Source: Nocardioides alcanivorans (GTDB taxonomy: Bacteria; Actinomycetota; Actinomycetes; Propionibacteriales; Nocardioidaceae). Taken from it: a stretch of DNA of 64,000 bases. Location: contig NZ_JAKGRW010000004.1 of NCBI RefSeq assembly GCF_021555175.1, forward strand, positions 153,627 through 217,626, written 5' to 3'. Below, piece after piece: positions 1 to 9,763 of the stretch (within the stretch, counting starts at the first letter, position 1; each line of letters begins with the position of its first letter). Made by a program: the position numbers and the translations under genes. Below the pieces are notes generated by a model. That model saw only the letters and a list, made by a program, of their open reading frames with translations, searched no databases and had not been told where the DNA came from.

Positions 1-2
1 AG

Positions 3-944
3 AGTGGAGCCAGCAACCCTGCCGACGTGGTCACCATCGCCTATCTCCTCATGGTCGTCGCCTTCCCCATCCGTTCGATCGGCTGGCTGCTCGGCGAGTT
101 CCCCCGCAGTGTCGTCGGGTTCCGCCGGGTCAGCTCCGTGCTCGACGCCACCGAGCACACCGAGTACGGCGACCAACAGCTCGCGGATCCCGCTGCCGGA
201 GTCGGGCTCCGTCTCGATGTCACCGGACTGGAGTTCCGCCACGCCGAGGCGCAGCCGCTGCTCGAGGGCGTGAGCTTCACCGTGCCTCCGGGAGGCAGCG
301 TCGCCCTGGTGGGGGAGACCGCCTCCGGCAAGACCACCCTCACCGCCCTCGTCACCCGACTCATCGACCCCCAGCAGGGGTCCGTCACCGTCGACGGAGT
401 CGATGTCCGCGACTTGGCCCGCGGAGAGCTGGCCAAGGGCGTCTCCCTGGTCGGCCAAACCGCGTTCCTCTTCGACGACACCGTCCGCGACAACATCGCC
501 CTGGGCGGGGACATCAGCGACGACCAGGTCTGGGAGGCGCTCCGGGTGGCCCAGGCCGATGGTTTCGTCGCGGCGCTTCCCGACGGCATCCACACCCGCC
601 TCGGCGAACGTGGCGCCTCCCTCTCGGGCGGCCAACGCCAGCGCATCGCCCTGGCCCGAGCGCTCGTGCGTCGGCCGCGCCTGCTGGTGCTCGATGACGC
701 GACCTCGGCGGTCGACCCCGAGGTCGAGGCTCGGATCCTGGCCGCACTGCGTGACGGCGACGCCTCGGGGAGCCTGCTCGTGGTGGCCTACCGCAAGGCC
801 ACGATCAGCCTGGCCGACGAGGTGCTCCACCTCGCAGACGGTCGCATCGTCGACCGTGGCACCCACACGGAGCTGCTGGCCCGCAGCGAGCGCTACGCCG
901 ACCTGGTCAACGCCTACGAGCAGGAGGAGGTGGCAGCACCATGA
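3..944 (+). CDS. ABC exporter half-transporter A, degenerate-site subunit (5' partial)
   Basis: This is the 3' part of an ABC exporter half-transporter; the gene begins before the window and the frame is open from base 3. What remains is the end of the membrane domain and a complete nucleotide-binding domain: Walker A GETASGKTT, Q-loop GQTAFLF, canonical signature LSGGQRQR, and Walker B LLVLDDATSA. The catalytic Glu after Walker B is Asp, and the H-loop His is Tyr (VVAYRKAT). Both changes are typical of the degenerate ATP site in heterodimeric exporters. The stop overlaps the start of the next half-transporter by 4 bp, so the two are probably co-translated and work as a heterodimer in the cytoplasmic membrane. 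The substrate cannot be read from the sequence. Confidence 0.88.
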   Translation, partial: SGASNPADVVTIAYLLMVVAFPIRSIGWLLGEFPRSVVGFRRVSSVLDATEHTEYGDQQLADPAAGVGLRLDVTGLEFRHAEAQPLLEGVSFTVPPGGSVALVGETASGKTTLTALVTRLIDPQQGSVTVDGVDVRDLARGELAKGVSLVGQTAFLFDDTVRDNIALGGDISDDQVWEALRVAQADGFVAALPDGIHTRLGERGASLSGGQRQRIALARALVRRPRLLVLDDATSAVDPEVEARILAALRDGDASGSLLVVAYRKATISLADEVLHLADGRIVDRGTHTELLARSERYADLVNAYEQEEVAAP

Positions 945-2747
945 GCAGCCGTGCGCAGACAGGCGTGGGCGGCGGCGACGACCTCCGCGCCATGAAGACC
1001 ATCCGGAGAGGTCTGCAGCACTCACCTGAACTCACCCAGGGCATCGGTGTCACGTTGCTGCTGGCGGTGCTGGCCACTGGTGGTCAGGTCGTGGTGCCGA
1101 TCGCGGTCCAGCAGACCCTCGACAACGGGCTCAACGCCCCGGAGGGGGTCGACGTCGGCTTCGTCGTCAGGATGGGGTTGCTCGCGGCCCTCGCCGTGAT
1201 CGTGACCGGCGTCGCCTCCTATCTGATGACCGTGCGCCTCTTCCGCCAGGGCGAGCGCGGGCTGGCCACGTTGCGGATCAAGGCGTTCCGTCACGTCCAC
1301 GAGCTGCCGGTGCTCACCCAGAACACCGAGCGACGCGGCTCCCTGGTCTCGCGGGTCACCTCCGACGTCGACCAGGTCTCCCAGTTCCTGGTGTTCGGCG
1401 GGATCCTCTTCATCGTCAGCATCGGGCAGGTGCTGGTCGCGACGATCATCATGCTCGTCTACTCGTGGCAGCTCACGATCGTGGTCTGGCTCTGCTTCCT
1501 GCCGCTCCTGCTCTCGTTGCGTTACTTCCAGCAGAAGCTGTCGCTGGCCTACGGCATCGTGCGTCAACAAGTGGGCGTGATGCTTTCGGCGATCTCCGAG
1601 CCGGTGGTCGGGGCCGAGGTCGTCCGCTCCTACGCAGCCGAGGCCCGCACCCAGGCCAAGATCGACCGAGCCGTCGACGAATACCGAGCCGCCAGCACCC
1701 GCGCCCAAGGTTTCACAGCGTTCTCCTTCTCGCTCGGCGGGCTCTCCGGCGGTCTCGCCAACGCCGGAGTCCTGGTCATCGGCATCCTGCTCGGTTTCGC
1801 GGGCGACATCACGGCCGGCGAGGTGTTGGCCTTCGCCTTCCTCGTGACCCTCTTCGTGGGCCCCGTCCAGATGGGCACCCAGATCCTCACCGACGCCCAG
1901 AGCGCGATCGCCGGCTGGCGCAGGGTGATCTCGGTCCTCGACACCCCAGCTGACCTGGTCGACCCCGGGGAGTCGGGCGAGGTGCTGCCGCGTGGACCCA
2001 TCGACGTCAGGTTCGCCGACGTCGGTTTCAGCTACCCGGGCGGTCCGCCGGTGCTGCGCGACATCGACCTCAGCGTTGCCGCCGGCACCCGGGTGGCGAT
2101 CGTCGGCGAGACCGGCTCCGGCAAGTCCACCTTCGCCAAGCTGCTCACCCGACTCATGGACCCGGTCCAGGGTGAGGTGCTGCTCGACGGCGTCGACGTA
2201 CGTCGGGTGCGCGCGTCGTCGCTGCGACGGTCCGTGGTGCTCGTGCCCCAGGAGGGGTTCCTGTTCGACGACACGCTGCGGGCGAACGTCCGCTACGGCC
2301 GCCTCGACGCCACCGACGACGAGATCGGGGCGTCGGCGACCGCCCTCGGGCTCAGCGACTGGGTGGCCACCTTGCCGTCCGGCCTCGACACCCGGGTCGG
2401 GCAGCGCGGGAGTCGCTGTCGGCGGGGAACGGCAGCTCGTCGCGCTGCTGCGCGCGCACCTCGTCGACCCCGATCTCCTGGTCCTCGACGAAGCCACCAG
2501 CGCCGTCGACCCGCGCCTGGAGATGCGGATCGGTCGAGCCCTCGAGACTCTCATGCAGGGCCGCACCTCGGTCACGATCGCCCACCGCCTGAGCACCGCG
2601 GAGAACGCCGACGAGGTGATCGTGGTCGACGCCGGTCGGGTGGTGCAGCGCGGCCCGCACGCAGCCCTGCTGCGCGAGCAGGGGCCGTACGCGGCGTTGC
2701 ACGCGTCGTGGGTGGCCCAACAAGGTGCCGATCAGCAGGTGGGATGA
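941..2747 (+). CDS. ABC exporter half-transporter B, consensus-site subunit (frameshifted)
   Basis: This is a full half-transporter with six predicted membrane segments followed by an ATPase domain. Walker A is [10 protein letters not shown]-loop VPQEGFLF, Walker [13 protein letters not shown] with the catalytic Glu, and H-loop VTIAHRLST. The frame breaks at about 2410-2427. Restoring one G after 2410 and one in the 2424-2427 run recreates the signature ESLSAGERQ and gives 602 residues. The non-standard LSAGE signature belongs opposite the degenerate Walker motifs of the upstream partner, as expected for a heterodimer. The uncorrected frame runs on to 2758 with a nonsense Arg-rich tail. A two-base sequencing loss is more likely than a real lesion. 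Confidence 0.85.
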
Positions 2748-2754
2748 TGTCCGG

Positions 2755-3105
2755 GTGACTGCACTCGACGCCGACATCGCTGCCCGACTCAAGCGCACGG
2801 CCGACGGCCTGGTGCCCGCGATCGTCCAGCAGCACGACACCGGTGACGTGCTGATGCTCGGCTGGATGGACGACGAGGCCCTGGCCCGCACCCTCTCGAC
2901 GGGACGCGCCACCTACTGGTCGCGCTCGCGCAAGGAGTACTGGGTGAAGGGCGAGACGTCGGGCCACCGGCAGTGGGTCAAGGAGGTCCGTCTCGACTGT
3001 GACGGTGACACCCTGTTGCTGAAGGTCGACCAGGAGGGCGCCGCGTGTCACACCGGCGATCGGACGTGTTTCGACGCGGACCTGCTCGGTCCGGCCGGGA
3101 GCTGA
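2755..3105 (+). CDS. hisI: Phosphoribosyl-AMP cyclohydrolase
   Basis: HisI opens the adenine ring of phosphoribosyl-AMP in the third step of histidine synthesis, in the cytoplasm. The 116-residue product has the expected family length and the zinc/magnesium motif RLDCDGD followed by CHTGDRTCF, which supplies the Cys ligands. I chose the GTG at 2755, 8 bp after the exporter stop; the longer frame from 2725 only adds residues overlapping the upstream gene. In many actinobacteria hisI is followed by trpE; here the next gene is the Trp-associated membrane protein, with a 4-bp gap. Confidence 0.93.
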   Translation: MTALDADIAARLKRTADGLVPAIVQQHDTGDVLMLGWMDDEALARTLSTGRATYWSRSRKEYWVKGETSGHRQWVKEVRLDCDGDTLLLKVDQEGAACHTGDRTCFDADLLGPAGS

Positions 3106-3109
3106 GCCG

Positions 3110-3769
3110 GTGGCCGAGAAGCGTCGTACCCACTTCGGACCACTGGTCCTCGCAGGTCTCGCCACCGGAGTCCTGACGGCCGTCGCGGCGACCAAGCAGA
3201 TGATGCGCGTCGACCCGCAGTCGCTCAGCGATGCGGGGGTCTCCGAAGACCTCATGTCGCAGGTCGATCCCTCCAGTCATGCCGACCTGCCGCTCTTCGG
3301 CACCGGGCTGCCCACCGTGAGTGGTGACCTGCCGTTGGCTGCTGGACTGGCCCTGGTCCTGTTGGCCTGCTGGGGCGTGCTGCTGGTCACCCGGGGCCGG
3401 GTACGGGTCGCCATGGCAGGGCTCCTCCTCGTTGCTGCGCTCGGGGTCCTGGTGGCGCTCGTCGCTGGCTACCTCACCGGCACCGACTCCTATGCCGAGG
3501 CAGTGGCCTCCCGACTGGGCAACTCCGAGGGCTTGACGGACCACATCGTCGTCGAACCCACCGGATGGTTCTGGACTGCCTGCATCGGGGCCACCCTGTC
3601 GGTCGTGGTCGCTGGCCTCTCCCTACGGTTCGTCCGGAGCTGGCCCACGATGGGCGGTCGCTACGACGCGCCGGGGACCACACAGGCGACTCCCGCGGCA
3701 GCCCCCGAGGAGCGGAGCAACCTCGACCTCTGGAAGGCGCTCGACGAGGGCGAGGACCCGACCGCCTGA
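3110..3769 (+). CDS. Trp biosynthesis-associated membrane protein
   Basis: This 219-residue protein resembles the actinobacterial family named for its position inside trp clusters (TIGR02234 type); its biochemical role is unknown. Four hydrophobic segments are visible, at about residues 8-28, 70-92, 98-122 and 153-178, with a polar loop between the first two and a charged C-terminal tail. It starts with GTG 4 bp after hisI and probably belongs to the same transcript. The family assignment rests on topology and gene order, not on a catalytic motif. Confidence 0.82.
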   Translation: MAEKRRTHFGPLVLAGLATGVLTAVAATKQMMRVDPQSLSDAGVSEDLMSQVDPSSHADLPLFGTGLPTVSGDLPLAAGLALVLLACWGVLLVTRGRVRVAMAGLLLVAALGVLVALVAGYLTGTDSYAEAVASRLGNSEGLTDHIVVEPTGWFWTACIGATLSVVVAGLSLRFVRSWPTMGGRYDAPGTTQATPAAAPEERSNLDLWKALDEGEDPTA

Positions 3770-3874
3770 CCAGCGGCTGCTGGTGACGTGCCCGGCGAGG
3801 CCGACCGAGGACGCACAACCCCGCTCGTCTAGACTCAAGCCAGTTCTGGCCCGTTCCACGAGGAGAATCCCTGC

Positions 3875-4069
3875 ATGTCTGCACACCACGGCAACACTCC
3901 GGCAGCTTGGACCGCTGTGGCGGTCGCCATGGTCGGCTTCCTCGTGGCGAGCATCGCGCTCATGCTCTCCCCGATCAATCTCACGATCATGTGGATCGGC
4001 TTCATCCTGGTGCCCGTCGCGCTGGTGGTCTTCGTGGTCATGAACAAGATGGGCTTTGGCGACTCCTGA
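3875..4069 (+). CDS. HGxxPAAW motif small membrane protein
   Basis: This 64-residue protein begins MSAHHGNTPAAW, the signature of a small actinobacterial family of unknown function found beside trp genes. Two hydrophobic helices follow, at about residues 13-32 and 36-56, so it should sit in the cytoplasmic membrane. The ATG is preceded by GAGGAG at a suitable distance. A TAGACT at 3830-3835 could be a -10 box for a promoter here, though no good -35 box accompanies it. Confidence 0.88.
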   Translation: MSAHHGNTPAAWTAVAVAMVGFLVASIALMLSPINLTIMWIGFILVPVALVVFVVMNKMGFGDS

Positions 4070-4463
4070 GCCGCAGGCTCAAGCGCCGGCACTCCGATGG
4101 GCCCTGCCCGTCGGAGCGGCCGCGACGGCCGTCGCGCTCCGTCTCCGCGACCCGCACGTGTCCGGGTCCTGGGGTTTCTGCCCGTGGAAGTGGCTCGTCG
4201 GCCTGGACTGCCCCGGTTGCGGCGGCTTGCGTGCCGTCAACGACCTGACCCACGGCGACGTGCTGGCCGCGGTCTCGAGCAACCTGCTCGTGGTGCTGCT
4301 CGCTCCCGTCGCGATCGCGCTGTGGCTGCTGTGGGTGCATCGCACCCGCACGGGTCTGCCGATGCCGACCGTCCCGGGCTGGGTCTGGGGAGGAGGGCTC
4401 GTCGGGCTGGCGATCTTCACGGTGCTCCGCAATCTGCCGGCCGGTGCGTGGCTCGCCTCCTGA
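4056..4463 (+). CDS. DUF2752 membrane protein
   Basis: This is a 135-residue membrane protein with the DUF2752 hallmark CPGCGGLRAV near residue 50 and two or three hydrophobic segments. Its function is not known. The best start is a TTG at 4056, inside the last codons of the HGxxPAAW gene, giving a 14-bp overlap. Another frame is open over the same bases, but only this one carries the Cys motif and the hydrophobic pattern. It lies just upstream of trpC. Confidence 0.82.
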   Translation: MATPEPQAQAPALRWALPVGAAATAVALRLRDPHVSGSWGFCPWKWLVGLDCPGCGGLRAVNDLTHGDVLAAVSSNLLVVLLAPVAIALWLLWVHRTRTGLPMPTVPGWVWGGGLVGLAIFTVLRNLPAGAWLAS

Positions 4464-4551
4464 ACGGATGCCCGCGGAACGGTCCGCCGACAGTAGTTCT
4501 GGCCCGGGGTGAGAAGGTGGTCCCGGTCCTTCAGAAAGGTGAGTGCAGGGC

Positions 4552-5356
4552 ATGACAGTGCTCGACGACATCGTCGCGGGTGTCCGGATCGACATGGCTT
4601 CGCGCCGCGAGTTGGTGGACGACCGGGCGGTCCGAGAGGCAGCGGCTGCCACTCCCGCCCCGCGCGATCCGATGCCTCACTTCCGCGCCGCCGGGATCAG
4701 CGTGATCTCCGAGGTCAAGCGTCGCAGCCCCAGCAAGGGCGAGCTGGCCGACATCCCCGACCCCGCGGTCCTGGCCGGGGCCTACGCACGTGGTGGTGCC
4801 GGCGCCATCAGCGTCCTCACCGAAGAACGGCGTTTCGGCGGCAGCCTGGCCGATCTGCGCGCCGTCCGCGCCGCGGTCGACACCCCGCTGCTGCGCAAGG
4901 ACTTCGTCGTCGACGCCTACCAGATCCACGAGGCCCGGGCTGCCGGCGCCGACCTCGTCCTGCTGATCGTGGCGGCGCTCGACGATGCGCTGCTCACGTC
5001 GCTCCACGCCGAGGCGCTCTCGCTCGGGCTCACCCCCTGGTCGAGGTGCACGACGCCGAGGAGACTCGCCGGGCCGTCGACCTCGGCGCGGAGCTCATCG
5101 GCGTCAATGCGCGCAACCTCAAGACCTTGGCCGTCGACAACGACACCTTCGGTCGACTGGCGCCGCTCGTCCCCGACGACCGGGTGCTCGTCGCGGAGTC
5201 CGGGATCACCTGCACCGCCGACGTACAACGCTTCGCTGACCAGGGCGCTCGTGTCGTGCTCGTCGGTGAAGCCCTGGTGAAGGACGGTGACCCCGAGGGA
5301 GCCGTCCGAGCCATGTCCGGCATCACCGCCACCACCACTGCTCCGGGAGGACAGCT

Positions 5357-5360
<4 letters not shown>
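4552..5360 (+). CDS. trpC: Indole-3-glycerol-phosphate synthase (frameshifted)
   Basis: TrpC converts carboxyphenylaminodeoxyribulose phosphate to indole-3-glycerol phosphate. The N-terminal half reads [15 protein letters not shown] with the catalytic Lys of the (beta/alpha)8 barrel, and [13 protein letters not shown] carries a second active-site Lys. The frame then breaks in the C run at 5033-5037. With one C restored, the text continues as LVEVHDAEE and VAESGITC, typical TrpC motifs, to a 269-residue end. The stop overlaps the trpB GTG by 4 bp. The GTG at 4543 is possible, but ATG 4552 gives the normal N-terminus. Confidence 0.9.
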
Positions 5361-6569
<1,209 letters not shown>

Positions 6570-6573
<4 letters not shown>

Positions 6574-7367
6574 GCGTCGACCGCGCCTTCGCAACCGCCC
6601 GCGACGAGGGACGTTCCGCCCTCGTCGGCTACCTGCCTGCCGGCTACCCCGACGTGCCCGGCGCCATCGACGCCATCAAGGCGATGGTCGAGGCCGGTGT
6701 CGACATCGTCGAGATCGGGCTGCCCTACTCCGACCCGGTCATGGACGGACCCACGATCCAAGCGGCAGCGCAGCAGGCGCTCGAGGGTGGCATCCGCACG
6801 AGCGACGTGCTGCGCACCGTCGAGGCCGTGGCGGCAACCGGCGTACCGACGCTGGTGATGACCTATTGGAATCCGATCGAGCGCTACGGCGTCGAGAAGT
6901 TCGCCACCGACCTTGCCAGTGCGGGCGGCGCTGGGCTGATCACGCCCGACATCACGCCTGACTACGGTGCCGAGTGGATCGCTGCGGCGGACGCCCGCGA
7001 CCTCGACAAGGTGTTCCTCGTGGCGCCGTCCTCGACCGACGAGCGCATCGCGATGACCACGGCACACTGCCGAGGCTTCGTCTACGCCACCGCCGTCATG
7101 GGGGTCACCGGCGCCCGGGCGACCACGAGCAACCTGGCCGAGCCCCTCGTCGCGCGTACCAAGGCCACCACCGACCTGCCGGTGGGCGTCGGGGTGGGCG
7201 TGTCCACGGGTGCCCAGGCCGCTGAAGTGGCCCGCTTCGCCGACGCGGTCATCGTCGGTTCTGCCTTCGTGCGCGCGATCCAGACCGCCGACGGCGACCG
7301 TACGGTCGCCGACAAGCAGCTGCGCGATCTCACCGAGGAGCTGGTCCGTGGAGTGCGCGGTGCGTGA
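6570..7367 (+). CDS. trpA: Tryptophan synthase alpha chain
   Basis: TrpA cleaves indole-3-glycerol phosphate to indole and glyceraldehyde phosphate. The 265-residue sequence shows both catalytic acids: Glu in [12 protein letters not shown] and Asp in the YSDP loop that follows. The phosphate-binding end GVGVGVSTG is also present. It starts with GTG overlapping the corrected trpB stop. Its 3' end overlaps the next gene by 8 bp, so the Sco-like gene is probably translated from the same message. Confidence 0.94.
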
Positions 7368-7980
7368 GCTCGGGACACTGCGTCGGCGCGCCGCGACCGC
7401 ATTGCTCGTGGCCGGCCTCGTGCTGTCCGGATGCGCGAAGGCCGAGACGAGTGACAAGGGCGAGCTCAGTGGCACCGAGCTGACGACCCCTTGGGTTGCC
7501 TCGGACGTGGCGCTGACGGACACCTCAGGTGCGGCGTACTCCTTGGCAGCCGATGCCACGAAGCCGCTCACGCTGGTCTTCTTCGGCTACAGCATGTGCC
7601 CCGACATCTGCCAGATGGTGATGGGCAACATCACCAGCGCGCTCACCCGCATCGGTGATGACGTGGCCGACGTCGACGTGGTCTTCGTGACCACCGACCC
7701 GGCACGCGACACCGAGAAGGCGCTGCGTCGCTACCTGGACCGCTTCGATCCGAGCTTCGTTGGTCTCACCGGGGACCTCGACGACCTCTCGGATGCGGCG
7801 AGCTCCTTCCACGTCGCGTTCGAGGTCGAGGACAAGCTCCCCTCCGGCGGGTACGACGTCACGCACGGTACCCAGGTGTTCGCGCTGTCTCCCGACGGCA
7901 ACATCGACCACTACTGGCCGCAGGACGTGACCCCGCAGCAACTCGCACAGGACATCTCCCTCTGGTTGGAGGACGCGTGA
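7360..7980 (+). CDS. Sco1/SenC-type copper chaperone lipoprotein
   Basis: This 206-residue protein has a short Arg-rich N-terminus, a hydrophobic stretch and the lipobox VLSGC, so it should be a lipoprotein on the outer face of the membrane. The thioredoxin-like domain carries the Sco copper motif SMCPDIC (CxxxC) and the distal His in DVTHGTQ. Such proteins deliver copper to the CuA centre of cytochrome c oxidase. I chose GTG 7360 because the signal peptide starts there. It overlaps trpA by 8 bp and lgt by 4 bp. The role in oxidase assembly is inferred from the family. Confidence 0.88.
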   Translation: MRELGTLRRRAATALLVAGLVLSGCAKAETSDKGELSGTELTTPWVASDVALTDTSGAAYSLAADATKPLTLVFFGYSMCPDICQMVMGNITSALTRIGDDVADVDVVFVTTDPARDTEKALRRYLDRFDPSFVGLTGDLDDLSDAASSFHVAFEVEDKLPSGGYDVTHGTQVFALSPDGNIDHYWPQDVTPQQLAQDISLWLEDA

Positions 7981-8867
7981 CGCTCTGGACCATTCCCAGC
8001 CCTGCGGAGGGCGTCTGGCATCTCGGGCCCTTCCCGCTGCGGGCCTATGCGCTGTGCATCGTCGTCGGCATCGTCGCGGCGATCTGGATCGGCGAACGAC
8101 GGTGGGTGGCCCGCGGTGGCCAAGCCGGTCAGATGACCGACATCGCGGTGTGGGCGGTGCCGTTCGGCATCGTCGGCGCCCGGCTCTACCACGTGCTCAC
8201 CGACTGGCGGCTCTACTTCGGTGAAGGGGCGCCACGCGAACCGATCGAAGCGCTCTACATCTGGAACGGCGGCCTCGGGATCTGGGGCGGCATCGCGCTC
8301 GGCGCGGTGGGCGCCGTGATCGGTGCCCGGGTCATGGGGCTCAAGCTCCTTCCCGTGCTCGACACCTTGGCTCCCGGCGTGCTGGTCGCCCAGGCGTTGG
8401 GCCGGTTCGGGAACTGGTTCAACCAGGAGCTCTTCGGCAAGCCGACGGACCTCCCGTGGGCGCTGTCGGTCTCACCCGACACGGCTCTGGACGCCGGCTT
8501 CCCGGTCGGCACCACCTTCCATCCGACCTTCCTCTACGAGGCCCTGTGGAACCTGGCCGCCTTTGCGCTCCTGATCTGGCTCGACCGGCGCCGTCGTATC
8601 GGTCACGGTCGCATGCTCGCGCTCTACGTGATGGCCTACACCGCTGGGCGTGGCTGGATCGAGACGCTCCGCATCGATGACGTGCAGCTCGACAACGTGC
8701 TCGGCCTGCGGTGGAACGTGTGGACGTCGATCATCCTCTTCGTCGCCGCAGCCTGTTACTTCGTGATTTCCTTGCGGCGCACGCCGGGCCACGAGGAATC
8801 CGTCTACCGTGAGGGTCATGAGCCAGACGCCGCGGCAGCCTCAGGACGAGAAGTCACCGACGACTGA
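7977..8867 (+). CDS. lgt: Prolipoprotein diacylglyceryl transferase
   Basis: Lgt moves diacylglycerol from phosphatidylglycerol to the lipobox Cys of prolipoproteins, in the cytoplasmic membrane. The 296-residue protein has about seven membrane helices, the signature GRFGNWFNQELFG, the loop HPTFLYEALWNL and an RAY motif near residue 22 that matches the essential Arg/Tyr region. It starts with GTG in a GTGA overlap with the Sco gene. The trp-lgt adjacency is conserved in actinobacteria. Confidence 0.95.
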   Translation: MTLWTIPSPAEGVWHLGPFPLRAYALCIVVGIVAAIWIGERRWVARGGQAGQMTDIAVWAVPFGIVGARLYHVLTDWRLYFGEGAPREPIEALYIWNGGLGIWGGIALGAVGAVIGARVMGLKLLPVLDTLAPGVLVAQALGRFGNWFNQELFGKPTDLPWALSVSPDTALDAGFPVGTTFHPTFLYEALWNLAAFALLIWLDRRRRIGHGRMLALYVMAYTAGRGWIETLRIDDVQLDNVLGLRWNVWTSIILFVAAACYFVISLRRTPGHEESVYREGHEPDAAAASGREVTDD

Positions 8868-9575
8868 GCCGGGTCCCACTGCGCACGAGCACGGTGACGT
8901 CTCCGGTGGTTGGCTGCGTCCTGCCGTGTTCGGGGCGATGGACGGTCTGGTCTCGAATGCGGCCCTGATCGCGGGCGTGGCCGGCGGTACCCAGGACACC
9001 GGCGACAACAAGGCCGTCGTGCTTGCCGGTCTCGCCGGCCTCGCGGCCGGCGCCTTCTCGATGGCGGCGGGGAGTACGCCTCGGTGGCCAGCCAGTCGGA
9101 GGCCGCCGAGAAGGAGATCGCACTCGAACGTCAGGAGATCATCGACAACCCTGACGGGGAGCGGGCCGAACTCGCCGCGATGCTCACCGAACGTGGGCTG
9201 GATCCGGAGTTGGCGCAGGAGGTCGCCAGTCAGGTGCACCGGGACGTGGACGCTGCCGTCGCGGTTCACGCGATGGAGGAGTTCGGTGTCGATCCCGACG
9301 ACCTCGCCTCCCCGAGTTTGGCCGCGATCTCGTCGTTCCTGTCCTTCTCGTTGGGAGCGATGGTGCCGGTGGTGCCGTTCCTCGTGGGCGGTGCGGGTCT
9401 GCTGGCCTGGTCCATCGGTCTCACGTTGGTCGCCCTGTTCGTCTGTGGGGCGCTGGTCACCCGGGTGACCAGCAGGCCGTGGTGGTTCGGCGGCTTGCGG
9501 CAGGTGGTGCTCGGCAGCGCCGCCTTCGCCGTCACCTTCTGGATCGGCAGCCTGGTCGGCGCTGGTCTAGGCTGA
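8818..9575 (+). CDS. VIT1/CCC1-family metal transporter (frameshifted)
   Basis: The family moves iron or manganese across membranes. The N-terminal part shows [17 protein letters not shown], the typical first helix with its metal-path Asp, then [14 protein letters not shown] long acidic, Glu-rich cytoplasmic segment follows, and three further helices end the protein. The frame breaks in the G run at 9069-9072; one added G joins the two halves into 252 residues. ATG 8818 lies within the lgt 3' end, a 50-bp overlap. Direction of transport and metal cannot be decided from sequence. Confidence 0.85.
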
Positions 9576-9596
9576 GGTCCCCGTGGTGTCGAGAGC

Positions 9597-9620
9597 GGCG
9601 CCACACTCCCAAGTGGCGCC
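9597..9620 (+). terminator. Hairpin after the VIT gene
   Basis: Two 8-base arms, GGCGCCAC and GTGGCGCC, are separated by an 8-base loop 20 bp after the VIT stop. It probably ends the hisI-trp-lgt transcript. No T-run follows. Confidence 0.5.
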
Positions 9621-9763
9621 CGCACCCCGTGGCGGTGTTAGCATGGTGCCTCCCGCTCGGGCCAATGTCGTCCCTTGCAGATCATTGCAGTTCCACGCTG
9701 ACGAGCCCCGGGATCCTTTCATGCTCCCGCATGCTCGTCACAGACGACGGGAGAATGCCTCCG

